A stretch of 64,000 nucleotides of DNA, taken from Lepturacanthus savala (taxonomy: Eukaryota > Chordata > Actinopteri > Scombriformes > Trichiuridae). Below, in pieces: positions 24,661 through 38,600 of this stretch. The notes beneath the pieces are model-generated. The model saw nothing but the letters and a program-made list of their open reading frames with translations. It was not told the DNA's origin and did no database searches. The translations under genes and the position numbers were made by a program. The stretch lies in contig CM060478.1 in NCBI GenBank assembly GCA_030544235.1, positions 2,859,727-2,923,726 of the forward strand. The letters are read 5' to 3'. Each line of letters begins with the position of its first letter. Position 1 is the first letter of the stretch.

Positions 24661-26183
24661 CATTAAAGACCAGTCAGACAGTTTGGTGTCAGTCACATTC
24701 TCTTTATAGGTTTTATCATACACAGCAGAGCGACTACAAGCTCCATCAACATCACAACTCTCCATGTTACAAAGAAAAAAAACAGACAAACATCACAACC
24801 TGTCACTGAAAACTGAATCTTCTCGTTAAAACTCACCATTTAATCACTATTCTCTCTGTAAAACTGTCTGAACACAGACCAGATCCACACACACACACAC
24901 TCTCCGGTGTCATGAGTGTGTGTGTCGTGTCGGTTCGGCTGCTGCAACTTTTGGAGTAAAAAAGAAAAACCTCTCATCTCTGAACCAGATGTCCGCCTCG
25001 TCTCAGGCTCCGCCCCCAACCCCAAACTCTCGACCAATCACGTGCTTCTCTTTCCAGATGTTAGATATATCGTTAGCCCCACAGCAGCTGTCATGTTTGG
25101 TCAACTAAAGAAAGAAATACGGAGGCTTTTAAGGGCCAAAACTAAATATACAATGCTTCAATTTGTTAGTAATTATATAATAAAATGCCCCAAATTAATA
25201 TATGATATAATAACATGCTTTACAAAATATATACATATGAATAAATACAATCCACATATTTAATTAATGATTTATTCATTTATGGTGGTAAACTAGGCAT
25301 TAAATTAAATAATTATTAATGAATAAATATTTAAAACTCATTTATATATTTAGTTTAGGGCCTTAAATCCCTCCATTAAAGAAGAAGTGTTTATTATCAA
25401 ACCTCATTAAGACACAAACACACTGTGTGAAAGTATTAAGAAAGAATTTGAAGTTGAGCACTGCACCAAAAAAAAGAAAAAAAAAGATTTAAAAAAGAAG
25501 TTAAAAAGACGTAAAGACCAAATAAAATGAAAGAAGCTGCATGTCGGATGAGCTCAGTGCTGCCACTGGTGGCCGGGAGGTGGAACTGCAGCGGCGTCAG
25601 CACCCAGGAGCCCGACTGATCCATTATTCACCTACAAATTATTCTATTTTACAGAAAAACTAACAAAATATGTTTTGCAATAAAGCCTCAAATTAAACAT
25701 GACATAGTTTTTGGTAAAAATCTGCAGATTCAGCTTATTTGTTTGGCTGGAAATAACAATCGCTGGTGATTTAATGGATCAGTCTGGCATCGACTTTTTC
25801 TGTCTGACAGGAACGGGGGAGGGGGGAGGGGGAAGAGTTTAATTGAACATTTTAGATTGAACATTTTTATCATAATTTGAATCCCAACCCAGATATTTAA
25901 TATATACAGCAGGTTTATTCTTATTTTTTTCCCTCCCTGTTTAAAAATAAACTCTTTTCAACATATTTACACAGTGGAAAACATCAGTGTGTGTGTGCGT
26001 GTGTTAGCATATGTGTGTGTGTGTAGTTAGCATCTTAACACGTGTGATGGCGTATGTACAGAACATGGAGGACACCTCTCCTGCCTCACTCCTTGTTGTC
26101 TAGGTCAGAGGCGGCGGCGGCGGCAGGTGGGAGGAAGAGGAGGAACGGGGGGGAGACCTTAGTCCTTTGGGGTGGGCGTGGCC

Positions 26184-26382
26184 TCAGGTGGCGACGTCCC
26201 CGCCCTCCTCCACCTGGTTGGGCTTCCCCAGCGCCTTCAGCTTGGCGAGCATCTCGGAGAACGTCTCCTTCACGCCTTTCTCCAGCAGCCAGCCCTCGCT
26301 CTCGCACTCCGGGTTCTCGGGGTCGGCCATCGTCTCCAGAGAGGTCACCAGGTACTTTAGACCGGCCATGTCCAGGGACTGA

Positions 26383-26428
<46 letters not shown>

Positions 26429-29400
26429 ATCAGCATCATGGATTTGAGTTCAGCTGTGTTTTTGACGTCAAGTCCCAGGTTTATTTATCAGTTTTCCTGC
26501 TATAAATGATAATAAATGTTAAATATCTCTATAAACATAAATATTATTTGACTTAAACCTGAATTAAAATAAATCTACAACATGTTCAGTGACGACAGAA
26601 TCTATTAATGTTGCTGTTATAGAGACAATAAAGTTAGAGTATTGTGTTTTTCTACTGTGCAATTCATATAAAACAACACATTATGTTATTGTTATTATGT
26701 TATATATGGTATTATGCAGTTTCCCCACTGTGGAATAAATAATAATTATGTTTTAATATAGATAAAAAAAACTTTATTCAAAACTTAAAACAAGAGCAAA
26801 CTGACCCAAATCAGGAAAAAAAAGTGAAATAACTTAAATTATCTGCAATGAAAAGTTCAATAATAATAAGATAAGAGGTCAAAGGTCAATTATTTGTCCA
26901 TAAAATGATATAAATCCATAAATAAATGAAGAATATATTCTGTAAGATGTTTATTATAAAGGAGCCAATTAAATAATCACACACATTAAACATCTAACTA
27001 GTCTCTACTACTGATATTATATTAAACTATTGTCTTATTGTATTGATGATATTGATGATATATATTGATGCTGTAACAGTAACATTGTGTTTTAATGCAG
27101 ATAAAACACTTTATTTAGTGTTGGAGCTGTTTAATACTGTGATTTATGAATAAAACTCTGTATTATTTAAGTATTACATCGATATCCTCCTGAAGGGAGT
27201 TAGATCAATTAAAAATATTATAATTATTAATATTAACTTGCTCTAAACGCTGCAGTCTGGTTCATAATCAGCCTAAATTCTGACTTTTCTGTGACTTTCA
27301 CTCATTCTAGTGCAGGATGCATCGATACGTGTTTAAGCTACAAAGTCAAAAATGTCGTGTGGCGTAAACCAAATCAAAAACATGCTAACATGCTAACATG
27401 CTAACACGCTAACCGCATGTTTTTGACTTTCTCCTATTGCCAGAGCCTCAAATTAAAGGCAGTTCGCGCTTATTTAATGAAAATTCAACGTGTAAATGTG
27501 CAATAAACCTGCAGATGTTGTAGCAACCAGTCAAACACAAACTTCTCCACATAATCATCATAGTATAGATATATTTATGTAGGGATTTCACAGACGTGGT
27601 GCTAAAGAAGTGTGTCAGAAAGACACCTGCGGGTAATCCGACCAATCACAGGCCCCCGGGTGAAGTGGCTCCGCCCCCTTTCACGCCTAAACCACACAAC
27701 CCAACCACGACTGGTCACCGCAAATCCACATGAAGATCAACCCAGTAATGAAACTGTAACTTAATATTAAATTAGGTATTATAGGTTATAACTAGAGACC
27801 AAAACCAATATAGAAATGATTGGCTAATTGATAACTGGTGTAACCACCTTTCCTGCTGTTCTACCTGCCTTTAATTGGCACCTTAAGGTGCCAGCGGGCA
27901 CGTCGCCATCACCTCTAACGCTGCCCAGGGGTTCTGAGTTGTGCTGTGATTTTGGAGAACCGGGCTCCAGAGCTCTGAGTGATTGAGTTCAGGATGTTGA
28001 TCTTAAATCCACCGCCTGTCGTCACGCTTCAGGTCAAACTTGCTATTTTGACCGTGATCCTGATCCCCCCCCAAGAATAGTCCCTGATCCTCGGTGAGCC
28101 TGACCACCGATCGGCAGCTTAGCCGCCTCCACCTCGGCCTCCGAGCCCCAGAGAGTCCTGAATCACAGCAGAACAGGTCTCTGCAGCATGATCTCCCACT
28201 TCTGAATTATATTTAATTAAACCTGAAGAAACAACACTTCAGGTCTGATTCTGAACACTCCAAACTCACAGGAAGATTTAAAATAAATCCTTTTGGTTTG
28301 GTCATAGTTTAGTATAACAATCAGTGTGATTTGGTAAAGAAATTCAATTTAATTTGATGGAAACATATTTAAAATCTGCTTCACAGCAAAAACTGTGCAT
28401 CATCTAAATGAATATGAAGTCTGCTGGTTGCTACGTGAAGAGTGGAATCCATCGGTTCTCCTCCTGCAGAGCTAATGCTAATCACTGGCTAATCAATTAT
28501 GCTGTTAACCTGGTGCGTTTGAGGTCGCTTCAGTTAATTTACTGCAGCTGTGCTGTGATTATCTTCCTTTAAATCACACGATTAAGAACAGAACTTATCC
28601 TGCATTCACCTCAAGAAGAAAGTTCTCCACCTCCAGAACCGTCCTGAAGCCATTGAGCACGTTCACTCTTGTTTTCTACGGTTTCCAGACTAAATAATGG
28701 GCTTTGAAATCGGTTTAAGGTCATTTTTCTTCTTTTACTAGGTGTTCCTCAGGGATCAGTACTAAACCCATCCACTATTCACCTTCTATCTCCTTCTTTT
28801 GGCCAAAATCCTCCACCTCCATGATGTCCGCTTTCGCCGATATGCTGACGATACACTGGTTTACAACTCTAGTTCTAGTTCTCTAGTTTTGAAATAATAA
28901 TGTATTACTAGTTATTATTATTTTCTCATTTAATGTGTATCAGAGGTGTTGCCAAATCAGCAGGGACATATATAAATACAGCAGTGCAGTTCACTTGTTC
29001 AACGTACCACAGTTTTCTGTATAAATAAAGTTTTATTGCGTTTTGTCAGATTGAACATGTTCCTGGTGTGGCCATGTTTTCTTTTATGCCTTTAAACTGC
29101 TATATTACATCGAAATTAAGTGATATTGTCAGTTTCATCTATGCAGATTTTATGCATCTGCCAAACCTTAATAAAGTAAAGTGTATTATGGAGGTAAAGC
29201 TTACATCATCAAGATGTAGGTAAAGGTAAAGGTAGGATGAATGAAGAAGAACAAGAACATTACCAGAACAGAAGAAGAAGAATAAATTAAAAGGACCCAG
29301 ATACCAAAACATTTTTCTGCCAGAAGCTCTAACAAACTCCACTGATTCATCCTCAGCAAGCTTCAAACCAACCTCTACCTGCATTCTGCCGTTCTTTATC

Positions 29401-32310
29401 TGCGTTCTGATTGGCTCTTACCTCCAGGAAGATGGTGGCGATGACGAGCGCTCCGATGCTGTTCATCATGCTGCTGTAGTAGGCGAACAGGGCCTCGCGG
29501 CAGCCCCGGGTCCAGATGTTGAGCTCCTCGGTGCGGTGGTCGTAGTCGTAGTGGGCGGAGTTGTTGGTCAGGTGATGCTGGATGCAGGGACGAGGGGAGC
29601 CGGGGTTACAGCAGCTGAACGGGACGCTGTCCATCAGGAACTTCTGCTCCACGTTGCTCAGGACGCGGCTGAGGGGCAAAGAGGTCAGAGGTCATCAAGA
29701 GGCGGCTCAAACTTTAGCAGATTCGAAGAAAATGTTTGTTTCCATCCACAGGTTAGACAAACTAGTCAAAAATGGAGGATGGAAACAGGCTTGAAGGCCT
29801 CGCACACCTTAAACAAACACCTAACTGACTCCTTCAGGTTCTCATCCGAAGATTTTTGGTTCTACTGTTTATATTCATTTTATTATTATTATTACTCATG
29901 CTTTTCATGTTTATTTCATGTCAGTTGAAGCACTTTGAGCTGCATCCTTGTATAAAAGGTGCAATAGAAATATGGTTTATTATTATTACTATTATGAAAG
30001 CACGGATTTCTTTCTCTGACTGTGTCACAAACCATTCAAACGTCTCTATTTTAAGGTGCAGTTCAGCCTCCACAAACATTTGTATGTCTATCTATGATGA
30101 AAGGAATCTATATTATTCTGTATTTGTGTCACATATCATGATAATTGTTCATCCGATCAGAATTTGATGCTATTACAAAAACCCCTAGAACCTTTTTGAC
30201 CTTTAATTCTCAGGATCAAAATTTACTTCCTGTGGATCCAAATGAATCCAACCATATATCTATGGAGATTCTCCACTACTCTGAATTCTGTCCAAATCTC
30301 TTTAATCAATCATCCAAAACCAAATGTTCAACCAAATTTGGTGCAGATTTTCAGATTTCTGATATTTCACCCTCTTCACCAGGTGGGCGGGGCTTATATT
30401 ACAAATAAATTATCATATCTCCTCAACACTTTGTGCTATTGGCGCCACGTTTGGTGAACATGTGTATTTATGGTGTTTGAGTGATTGGAAGAAGTTTGGT
30501 GGTATTTAGCCAATAGGTGGCGCTGTAGCACCATCATCATATAACTATAAATGAAGGCAATGTGAATGACTGGTTCTATACAAGCAGCACGTCCATACAA
30601 CAAGCATTAGGCCCATTTTGAACACTGTACTAGTTTGTTTAAACTCTAAACTTCTAAGATTCAGTACAAATGAAGAATATGGACCAAAATTAATGTATTG
30701 TTTTATTTTATTACTTTTGCATCAAGTATAATTTGGTGTATTTTACTACATCAGGTGTCTGTATCAACTAATAAATAGCAGATAGTTGTTGGGACATTAG
30801 AGCTATTGTGATGGGGCTAGCGTTAGCACTTAGCTCCACATTAACTAATGATTTATCTGCCTTATTAGCAGTGAAGCTTGTCCTGCAGAAAACATCGTAG
30901 AGATGGACATATCAGGACAATTTCATCCACCTTTATTGGCACAAAAGTTTTACGTTCTAAGTGGGCGGGGCCTGTGGTTGACAGCAGGTTAAAATTGGAT
31001 CATAGGAAATAATCAACTGAGAGGAGGGAGAGAAAAGTCTCTTAAGTGCATTAAGACTGAAACCTGACATGCAAACATGTCGAACACGCTTCATCTGTCT
31101 GTAACGTGTTCGTCAGAGATCAGATATGACGTTAGGAAATGTTCAATCTCAGACTTTCACCTCTCGGTCTCTGAGCAGAGGAGCAGTCTTTGAGTTTGGT
31201 TTAACCTTGTCATGTTAGTGGAGACTTAAGCTGCAGTGAGTTGGGGAAACAGATCCTGACAGATTATGGGTTTAGGAGGAGAAGCCGGTTCATCAACCTC
31301 CTGCACGGTAACTTTCACCTCCTTAATTCGCCCAATTATCCGTTATCCTTCACTGACCCATTTAAAAAAGACACTCTCCCCTTCGAGTGGTGAAACTTTG
31401 AGCCTGGAATTATACAAATGATATTAAAACGACATGTTAGGGGAAAGTTAGAAGATTGATATCAAGCTTGAAAGGTCTGATGGTCTTGACGAACCTCGAG
31501 AGATAGAAATGTCTTTGAATCAGAGAATTGACAGTAAGGACGTCTGTCAGGATCAAGTGATACGTCTGAAAGTGTTGGTTTAGCTCAGAGAATCCATCAT
31601 AAAAAAGAAATCAAAGGCATCATTAACTGATTCTATACTCTTTCTATAATTTCCCATTGATTGTCTACTCATTGGGTCCAAAGTGACGTCCTCAGAGGTC
31701 TGGTTTTGATACTGAATGTTCGTACTCACTCTTTAATCTCGTCGTTGCTCATGTCCAGGTAGCGGTTGCTGATCCACTGGACTTCGAACCAGTCCCTGTA
31801 GTTGTTGTTCCCGCAGCAACGGAACTCGATCTGCGTCATGTCCAGCGTCCTCTTCATGAAGCAGCGTCCCGGCGTGTCCGTGTCCTTGTAGAACTTGATG
31901 CCGTTCTTCAGGCCCTCGGCCAGGGTCAGGTACATGGCGAACTGCATGAGGAAGCAGAGCAGCGCCGTGAGCAGCAGCAGCACGTTGAAGCCGCAGCACA
32001 TCGTCAGGTACGACTGCAGCATCGGCTTCCACTTGGAGAACTTGTTGGGGTCCAGAGAGTCGTGGCACACCTTTCCACCGAAGGCGTTGATCCCGCAGGC
32101 CAGGACGCCCACCAGGATCAGCATGTTGGGCACTAAGTGGCTCTCGTTGTTGTCCATCATCTCGCTTCTCTTTCGGAGCTCGATCTTGAAGAAGATGCCG
32201 AGGCTGAAGATGAGGATCCCCACGATGACCGAGAACCAGTAGAGCATCCACAGGCTCTGGGCGAGCTTCACCCGCTTCGGCAGGTCAAACTTCACCGGCA
32301 TGAACGGCAT
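26184..32310 (-). CDS. prph2: Peripherin-2 (RDS), photoreceptor disc-rim tetraspanin
   Basis: Three coding exons on the minus strand: 32310-31730, 29668-29422, 26378-26184 (581+247+195 nt, 340 residues; human is 346). Introns are GT-AG with compatible phases. Peripherin-2 shapes the rims of rod and cone outer-segment discs. Residues seen: start [18 protein letters not shown], four hydrophobic segments, and a D2 loop with PGRC at exactly residue 150 (the intermolecular disulphide Cys of the human protein). Also present are [11 protein letters not shown], the VPFSCCNP motif, the NNS glycosylation sequon, and a C-terminal [15 protein letters not shown]...GKPNQVE tail. An in-frame ATG eight codons upstream (32334) was not chosen, because the family begins with a short residue run before VKFD. 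Teleosts carry prph2 paralogues, and which one this is cannot be settled here. Intron 1 holds a degraded reverse-transcriptase fragment only if read as part of intron 2 (28741-28867). Confidence 0.95.
26383..26427. repeat. (CA)n tract at prph2 exon 3 acceptor
   Basis: On the gene strand this is (TG)n running into TCTCAG, the same arrangement as at many ubr2 acceptors. Confidence 0.92.
28741..28867 (+). mobile_element. Degraded non-LTR reverse-transcriptase fragment in prph2 intron 2
   Basis: One frame reads [10 protein letters not shown]. After a frame change the next reads [19 protein letters not shown], containing the YADD catalytic motif of LINE reverse transcriptases (L2/Rex1/CR1-like). 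Frameshifted and flanked by non-coding DNA, so inactive. Confidence 0.7.
30360..30560. mobile_element. Possible dispersed repeat (AGGTGGCGCTGTAGC type)
   Basis: GTGGGCGGGGCTTAT, CATATCTCCTCAACA, GGCGCCACGTTTGGTGAACAT and AATAGGTGGCGCTGTAGCAC resemble a widespread teleost repeat. A related piece is at 35400-35580. Family not assigned. Confidence 0.4.
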
Positions 32311-32437
32311 TTTCGCACCTCTGGCTGCGACCACAACACTAAAGTCAAATCAGAAAACAACGCTAAAGATATCGGCGGCAACAAGCGAAACAGTCTCCTT
32401 AGTTTAGGGGTTTGAGAATCCGACAGTTTCAGACTTT

Positions 32438-32764
32438 TAATCCGTTCCAGAAGGAGGCGGCTGAACGAGACTCAGACAGAACTCCTGGTTTCAGATCCAT
32501 AATGCCGAGCTGCAGATCAGGACAGTCCATGCTGCTGGGGGGGCAGAGGGGTCTGCCATCGAATCACAACCAAAGATTCACATAAAAACCCTCGGACGGG
32601 CACAGCAGTCCGGCCGCACCGATATTTTTCCAGTAAAAGGAAGCGTTGAGGTGTGAATGTGAGCGAGCGAGCTGCAACACGTCATCCTAAACCCTCTGAT
32701 CGGCCCTGATCCCATTAACGGCAGATCAGCCGCTGCCTCTAATCCGCAGATTTACCGCTAATTG
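32438..32764 (-). promoter_or_regulatory. prph2: prph2 upstream photoreceptor-type motifs (CRX and PCE-1)
   Basis: Two TAATCC cores (32438-32443 and 32740-32745, CRX/OTX type) and a minus-strand CAATTAG (32758-32764, the PCE-1/Ret-1 element) lie within 455 bp upstream of the prph2 ATG. The sites are short, so function is inferred from their clustering and position. Confidence 0.4.
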
Positions 32765-34571
32765 GTTTGATGTTAAGCAGCAGCTTCCTCCTCCTCGAAG
32801 TTAGGGCTCACAGGACATCTCTGCTGCTGGATTTGACAGAGGCTAACCGGCCTCACCTCGCTGCAGGTGTGCCTCCCTGGCTCCAACAAGTCCTCTGAGT
32901 CAAACAACCACCGAGGTCGTTGCTACTATGCGACTCCAGAAGGACTCATAGCTGAGTTTTCTCAGGATGTCAAGTCACATCAAGACAGTTTCATTTTTAT
33001 TGTTGTTTCTTGATGTGCTGATGCAGGAAGTCCCTCATCTTCCTATCTCCATTCATCACATAAGGTCCTACCTATATACTGTTCTGTCCAGAGTGCCTAT
33101 ACCTGGTCAAACCTATCTCTGTTTGGTCAAGACAACTCACCATTAGCTCCTATTTTTGCTGGTCAGTCGCCTTGAGACAGTTTAAAGGAAGTACAACATA
33201 TGACTACAGGCTACAGGTCTTTTGACCCATTTGGCCATTTTTACCCAGCTTCCATTCTTCCATTCATAAATTGTCTCTCAAGACAGGAACAAACAACACA
33301 CTACCTTGGTTGTAGGTTACTTATTCTACCCAAATGTACCCTATTGCTCCAAACAAGTAAAGTTCTTTATATTAACTTAGATTTAGACCTTGGATAGATA
33401 GATATATTTAGATATTTGGTGTTGTGACAGTGTTGTGGTTGAGGTTTAGGGAAAGAATCTGGGTTTGGCTTAAAATAACCACTTGAAACGTGGTTTGAGT
33501 TTAAGGGATGGCTCGGTATTTTGCACATCTAGCCCCGTTTACTACAGTCGTGTTGTTCCGGAACATATCTGGCTCCTATTTCAAAATCCAAGTTGTCTCT
33601 AAACTTCAGGACGAATTTGGGGTTGAGAGATAATTGCTGCAAGGATCAATACTAGAGGATTAAAGAAATTAGCTCTCTATGTTTTAGACCAGGGTCCTAG
33701 AGGACCACTGTGGGTGCAGGTTTTTGTTCCAACCAAGCAGTAACACACCTGATTCTACTAATCAACCACTAGAGCCCTTACTAAGGACCTTAGGACCTCT
33801 AGGACCAGGGTTACCGACTCTTGTTTTAGACACATGATAGGAACAGGAGAAATGGACCAAAATATCGAACTATCCCTTTAATATTACCACTTCATGAATA
33901 TCAGGAAGTGAAAGTGAAGAGCGGTCTGCAGCAAAGTCCAATAAATCCACTTCTTTCAGGTAAGGTTCCAACCAACAACTCCTAATGCAGTGAGGAATCT
34001 TTACCTTTATAAAGTACCTTTAACCCACCATCAACTGTATGAAACCGTGTCTAAGATTCACTCATGTAACACTTGAAAAGATTTTCTCTTCTGAGGGGAT
34101 TAACCCATTTAAACCCACCGGCAACTACAGCTGCTGAGGTCTACGACTGTCAATTCCTACTCTACTGTTTTCTTTTCAATGACATAATAGAAGACAAAGG
34201 TTTTAAGCCCAAAAAATTGAGATTCCAACTACTTCCTGTCACATGACGTTATCGACTTCCTCTGGAGAACATGGTAAGAGTCAACCCTAACATTTATAAT
34301 AATGATAATATCAGTGTCTTAGCACGTCTACCTAGTCTGTTTTGGACTTTTGGACTTTTGGAAGTGTGAAACCGCCCTCGACCATTGGACTAGTCGGACT
34401 TTGGTTTGATGTTTGATCAAATTGGATCGTGGTTCGGTTCATTTGTAGCATGAAACCAGCCAGTTCCTGATCTGTAACATGAAACCAATGGGTTCAAATA
34501 ACCAACGAGACCCTGGTGGATACTCTGGATATTTAAATCCTGGTAATCGCATTAAAAATTGAATGTATTTG
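32765..34571. other. prph2-upstream intergenic region
   Basis: About 1.8 kb with no gene. 33690-33810 contains a dispersed-repeat-like segment (AGGACCACTGTGGGTGCAGG, TTTTTGTTCCAACCAAGCAG, ACACACCTGATTCTACTAAT) common in fish genomes. The rest shows nothing recognisable. Confidence 0.5.
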
Positions 34572-34645
34572 AGGCACTGCTGGGATTCGAACCCAGGATC
34601 TCCTGTTTACTAGACAGGCGCTTTAACCAACTAAGCCACAGCGCC
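34572..34645 (-). tRNA. tRNA-Thr (AGT)
   Basis: A 74-nt cloverleaf on the minus strand starting GGCGCTG, with anticodon stem CCTGT, loop CTAGTAA, stem ACAGG, and B box GGTTCGAATCC. Anticodon AGT. A run of five T follows about 14 nt downstream on the coding strand, serving as Pol III terminator. Confidence 0.95.
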
Positions 34646-34973
34646 TGTTAGCTTATTCTCATCAATCAATGAATTGATTGAAAAGGTACAAACATCATCA
34701 AATAGTAAAATCAGTACATTTCAGAAGCTTGTGAACCCCAGTTTTACTTTGGTCCAGTTGGATTTAGATGTTTCAATAATATTGTCTGAGTTTATCGCAT
34801 ATATTTTCACCAGTTTGTGTATTTTTAGGGTTAATTTGTCCATAATAGAAAGTTCCTTCCATATAACATTATTGTACCATTGACTAATACAATGCTAATA
34901 AAGCAAACAATTTTACTTTTTCTGACTTTAAAGGATCTACAAATACATAAATTACTGCAGTTCCTGCAGCCTG

Positions 34974-35047
34974 AGGCACTGCTGGGATTCGAACCCAGGA
35001 TCTCCTGTTTACTAGACAGGCGCTTTAACCAACTAAGCCACAGCGCC
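34974..35047 (-). tRNA. tRNA-Thr (AGT), second copy
   Basis: Identical 74-nt gene to the copy 402 bp away, in the same orientation. Flanks differ, and unlike the first copy no run of four T is seen on the coding strand until about 290 nt downstream. Confidence 0.95.
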
Positions 35048-35593
35048 TGTTAGCATTGATGCTAGTTCTGCTGAATGAGTCGACGACCGCTGATCAAATG
35101 ATTGATAGTTTATATTCTTGTCTGTTTGTGATTAAGCAGCAGAGAAGCATCTGATTAATCTGTAAAACCTCCATAATTATTGGATGGATTGGTATTTTCC
35201 AATCACACTAACATAAAATATATCTCCAACTCAGACAATGTCACGTAGCCAATCACAAGGCTGGGATTGTTCGCTGAGTTTCCATGGAAACAATACAACT
35301 TCCTGTTTACTGTCACCAATGTTGACAAGAAAGAACTCTGGTTCAAGAACCCACAACTGTGGTTAAATACATGTGGATGGCCTCTTAGTGTTTCTGATGC
35401 AGCGACTAGATGTCACCATAAGGTGGCGCCTGTTTGAAGCAAAATTCAACGGGATCCAGAAACCAGGATTTCTTCCCGATCATTACCAAAATCGAATCAT
35501 CTGTTCGTGGTACCGTTCCAAACATTCGCTGAAAATTTGATGAAAATCCGACCAATACTTATCGAACACCGACATGTTACACAGATCAAACCT

Positions 35594-35599
35594 TTTATT
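35594..35599 (-). terminator. lhb: lhb poly(A) signal
   Basis: AATAAA on the minus strand, about 80 nt after the stop codon. A very short 3'UTR is typical of glycoprotein hormone beta genes. Confidence 0.65.
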
Positions 35600-35677
35600 T
35601 CAGTGATTGCACAGAAGCATCAACCTCTTTCGCGTCTCCGTGTATTTTAAGCTGCAGCAGCTCAGGTCTGTTCAGGT

Positions 35678-38600
35678 CTAGTAGTAGAAAGGTATGTCGT
35701 TCATGCAGAAGTCCGGCTGCAGGCTCTCGAAGGTGCAGTCCGACGTGTCCATGGAGCAGCGGCCGCAGTGGCAGCTCAGCGCCACCGGGTAGGTGACCAT
35801 CGGATCCACGTCAGGGGGGCAGTCCGGCAGCTCGAAGGTCTTGTAGTAGAAATCCCTGTAGGTGCACACGTGCTGGTACACTTTACTGTACGGGACCTTG
35901 GTGATCGGGTCCTGGAGGGAAGAGAAAGGACATTAATGCCTTTAAAACAGCTTCAAAATTGATGTTAGCGACACTAACATCAATTAACAGGATACATTAA
36001 TACGTAGAATCCTTCCATTATAGTTATATGATGCTGCTACAGCGCCTCCTAGTGGAGCTGTAGCTACAGCTTTTCAACAAATGTGGTTATGATACCATTA
36101 AGTGTTTGGAAAATCAAAAGTTTTAAGTAGTATTTGCTAAGATGATGTAGAAGAATGGACAAAAAAACTGATGGAAGATCAATATATACACGAATGGGTG
36201 TGAAATCATATTATAATTACAGTATTTTATTAAATTATAAGAGTCAGCTACACTGAACAAACACAGTGAACAAACTGTTTTAATTGATAAAACCTAAATT
36301 AAATAATAAATTAAGTTTATTGGAGTTAAATTAATACGTTGGGAGAATTACAATGAACTTAATTAAATGAGTTAAGTTAAGTTTGAACAATTTAGAGACT
36401 TTACTGAATTGATTTTTGATTTTCTTGAATAATTTAGTGAATTTAATGAATGATTTTGTGATTTTATTGAATGATTTGGAATTTTATTAAATCATTTGTT
36501 GATTTTATCAAATGATTTCATGATTATATTAAATAAACAGTTGATTTCATTAAATTATTTGGTAATTCTATTGAATGATTTAGTGATTTTATTGAATTAT
36601 TTGGAATTTTATTGAATTATTTGGAATTTTATTGAATTATTTGGAATTTTATTAAATAATTTGTTGATTATATCAAATAAATAGTTGATTTCATTAAATT
36701 ATTTGGTGATTCTATTGAATGATTTAATAATTTTATTGAATAATTTGGTAATTTTATTGAAAGATTTGGTAAATGTATTAAATGAGTTGATTTTAATGAA
36801 TGAATCACTGATTTTATTAAATGATTTGTTGATTTTATTGACTAATTTGGAATTTTATTAAATAATTTGTTGATTTTATCAAATGATTTCATGATTTTAT
36901 TAAATAAATAGTTGATTTCATTAAATTATTTGGTGATTCTATTGAATGATTTAGTGAATTTAATGATTTTATGAGTATAATAGATGATTTTGTGATTTTA
37001 TTGACTGATTTGGTGAATTTTAATCAATGATTTGTTGATTTTATTGAATAATTTCATTTTATTGAATGATTTAAATGAATTAACTTCATTAACTTAATGA
37101 AATGAACTAATTAAGTTAATGAAGTTAATTCAGTAACAAAACCATTAAATTAAGTTAATTAAATTAACTGTAGTTACACCAACTTATTAATTTAATTTGA
37201 AATAATAACTGGAAAATGAACAAATCAGAATCTAATGAATATTTGAAACATCTGATTTGATAAATATGATTTGAGGTTATAAATATTATTTGAGGTTATA
37301 AATATGATTTGAGGTTATAAATATGATTTGAGGTTATAAATATTATTTGAGGTTATAAATATGATTTGAGGTTATAACACTTGCACCTTATAATAAGAGG
37401 ACGTATAATGAGTCTAATTCTACAAACAGGAAGTATGTTAGTTATAGCGCCACCATCTGACCAAACGGCCTCATTTTAACCTTTAACCTCTGAACTTCCT
37501 CCGTCAGACCTTGGTGATGCAGTGGCCGCTGCAGATGGTCGTTTCCACCGTTTGACACTTGGCGCATCCTTCCTTCTCCACGGAAACCGTCTGGTTGACC
37601 AGCTGACAGGACGGCAGCTGGAAGGCCTCTGACCCACAGACAGGAAGTCACTCAAACAGGGTTTCTGCTCGCTTTTCAAAATAAGAGTCCTTTATAAATT
37701 AAAAGGCTTATTTATATTTTAGATGTGTAGTGGAAATCAGGCTCATTGTAGTCGTTAATAGTGAAAATACTAATTTTATTTAGAAAATTCTGATTATAAT
37801 TAATAATTAGGTAATATTATTGAATGATTTGTTGATTTTATTAAATAATTAGTTGATTTTACCAAATGATTTGTTGATTTTATCGAATGATTTGTTGATT
37901 TTATTGAATGATTTGTTGATTTTATTGAATGATTTGTTGATTTTATTGAATGATTTGTTGATTTTATTGAATGATTTGTTGATTTTATTGAATTATTTGT
38001 TGATTTTATTGAAGGATTTGTTGATTTTATTGAATACTTTTGTGATTTTATTAAATAATTGATTATATCAAATGATTTGTTGATTTTATTGAATGATTTG
38101 TTTAATTTAATGAATGATTTGATGAGCATAATACATTATTTTGTGATTTTATTGACTGATTTGGTCATTTTATTGAACAATTTAGTGACTTTACTGAATT
38201 GTTTTGTGATTTTTATCGAATGATTTGGTGAATTTAATCAATGATTTGCTGATTTTATCAAATGATTTGGTCATTTTATTGAATGATTTGGAATTTTATT
38301 AAATCATTTCTTGATTTTATCAAATGATTTCATGATTATATTAAATAAATAGTTGATTTTATTAAATAATTTGGTAATTTTATTGAATTATTTGGTAAAT
38401 GTATTAAATGAGTTGATTTTAATGAATGATTCACTGATTTTATTAAATGATTTTGTGATTTTATTGACTGATTTGGTGAATTTTAATAAATGATTTGTTG
38501 ATTTTATTGAATAATTTCATTTTATTGAATGATTTAGTGATTCTACTGAATATTCTAGTGATATTATTGAATGATTTAGTGATTTTATTGAATGATTTGG

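Larger units (their letters stand above)
19191..26183. other. ubr2-prph2 convergent intergenic region
   Basis: Seven kilobases of mostly AT-rich DNA between the two gene ends. It holds the tandem repeats listed separately and a short GC-richer stretch at 20520-20640 with GGGGGCGGGG-type units. A possible minus-strand AATAAA for prph2 lies at 25914-25919. No further coding sequence recognised. Confidence 0.7.
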
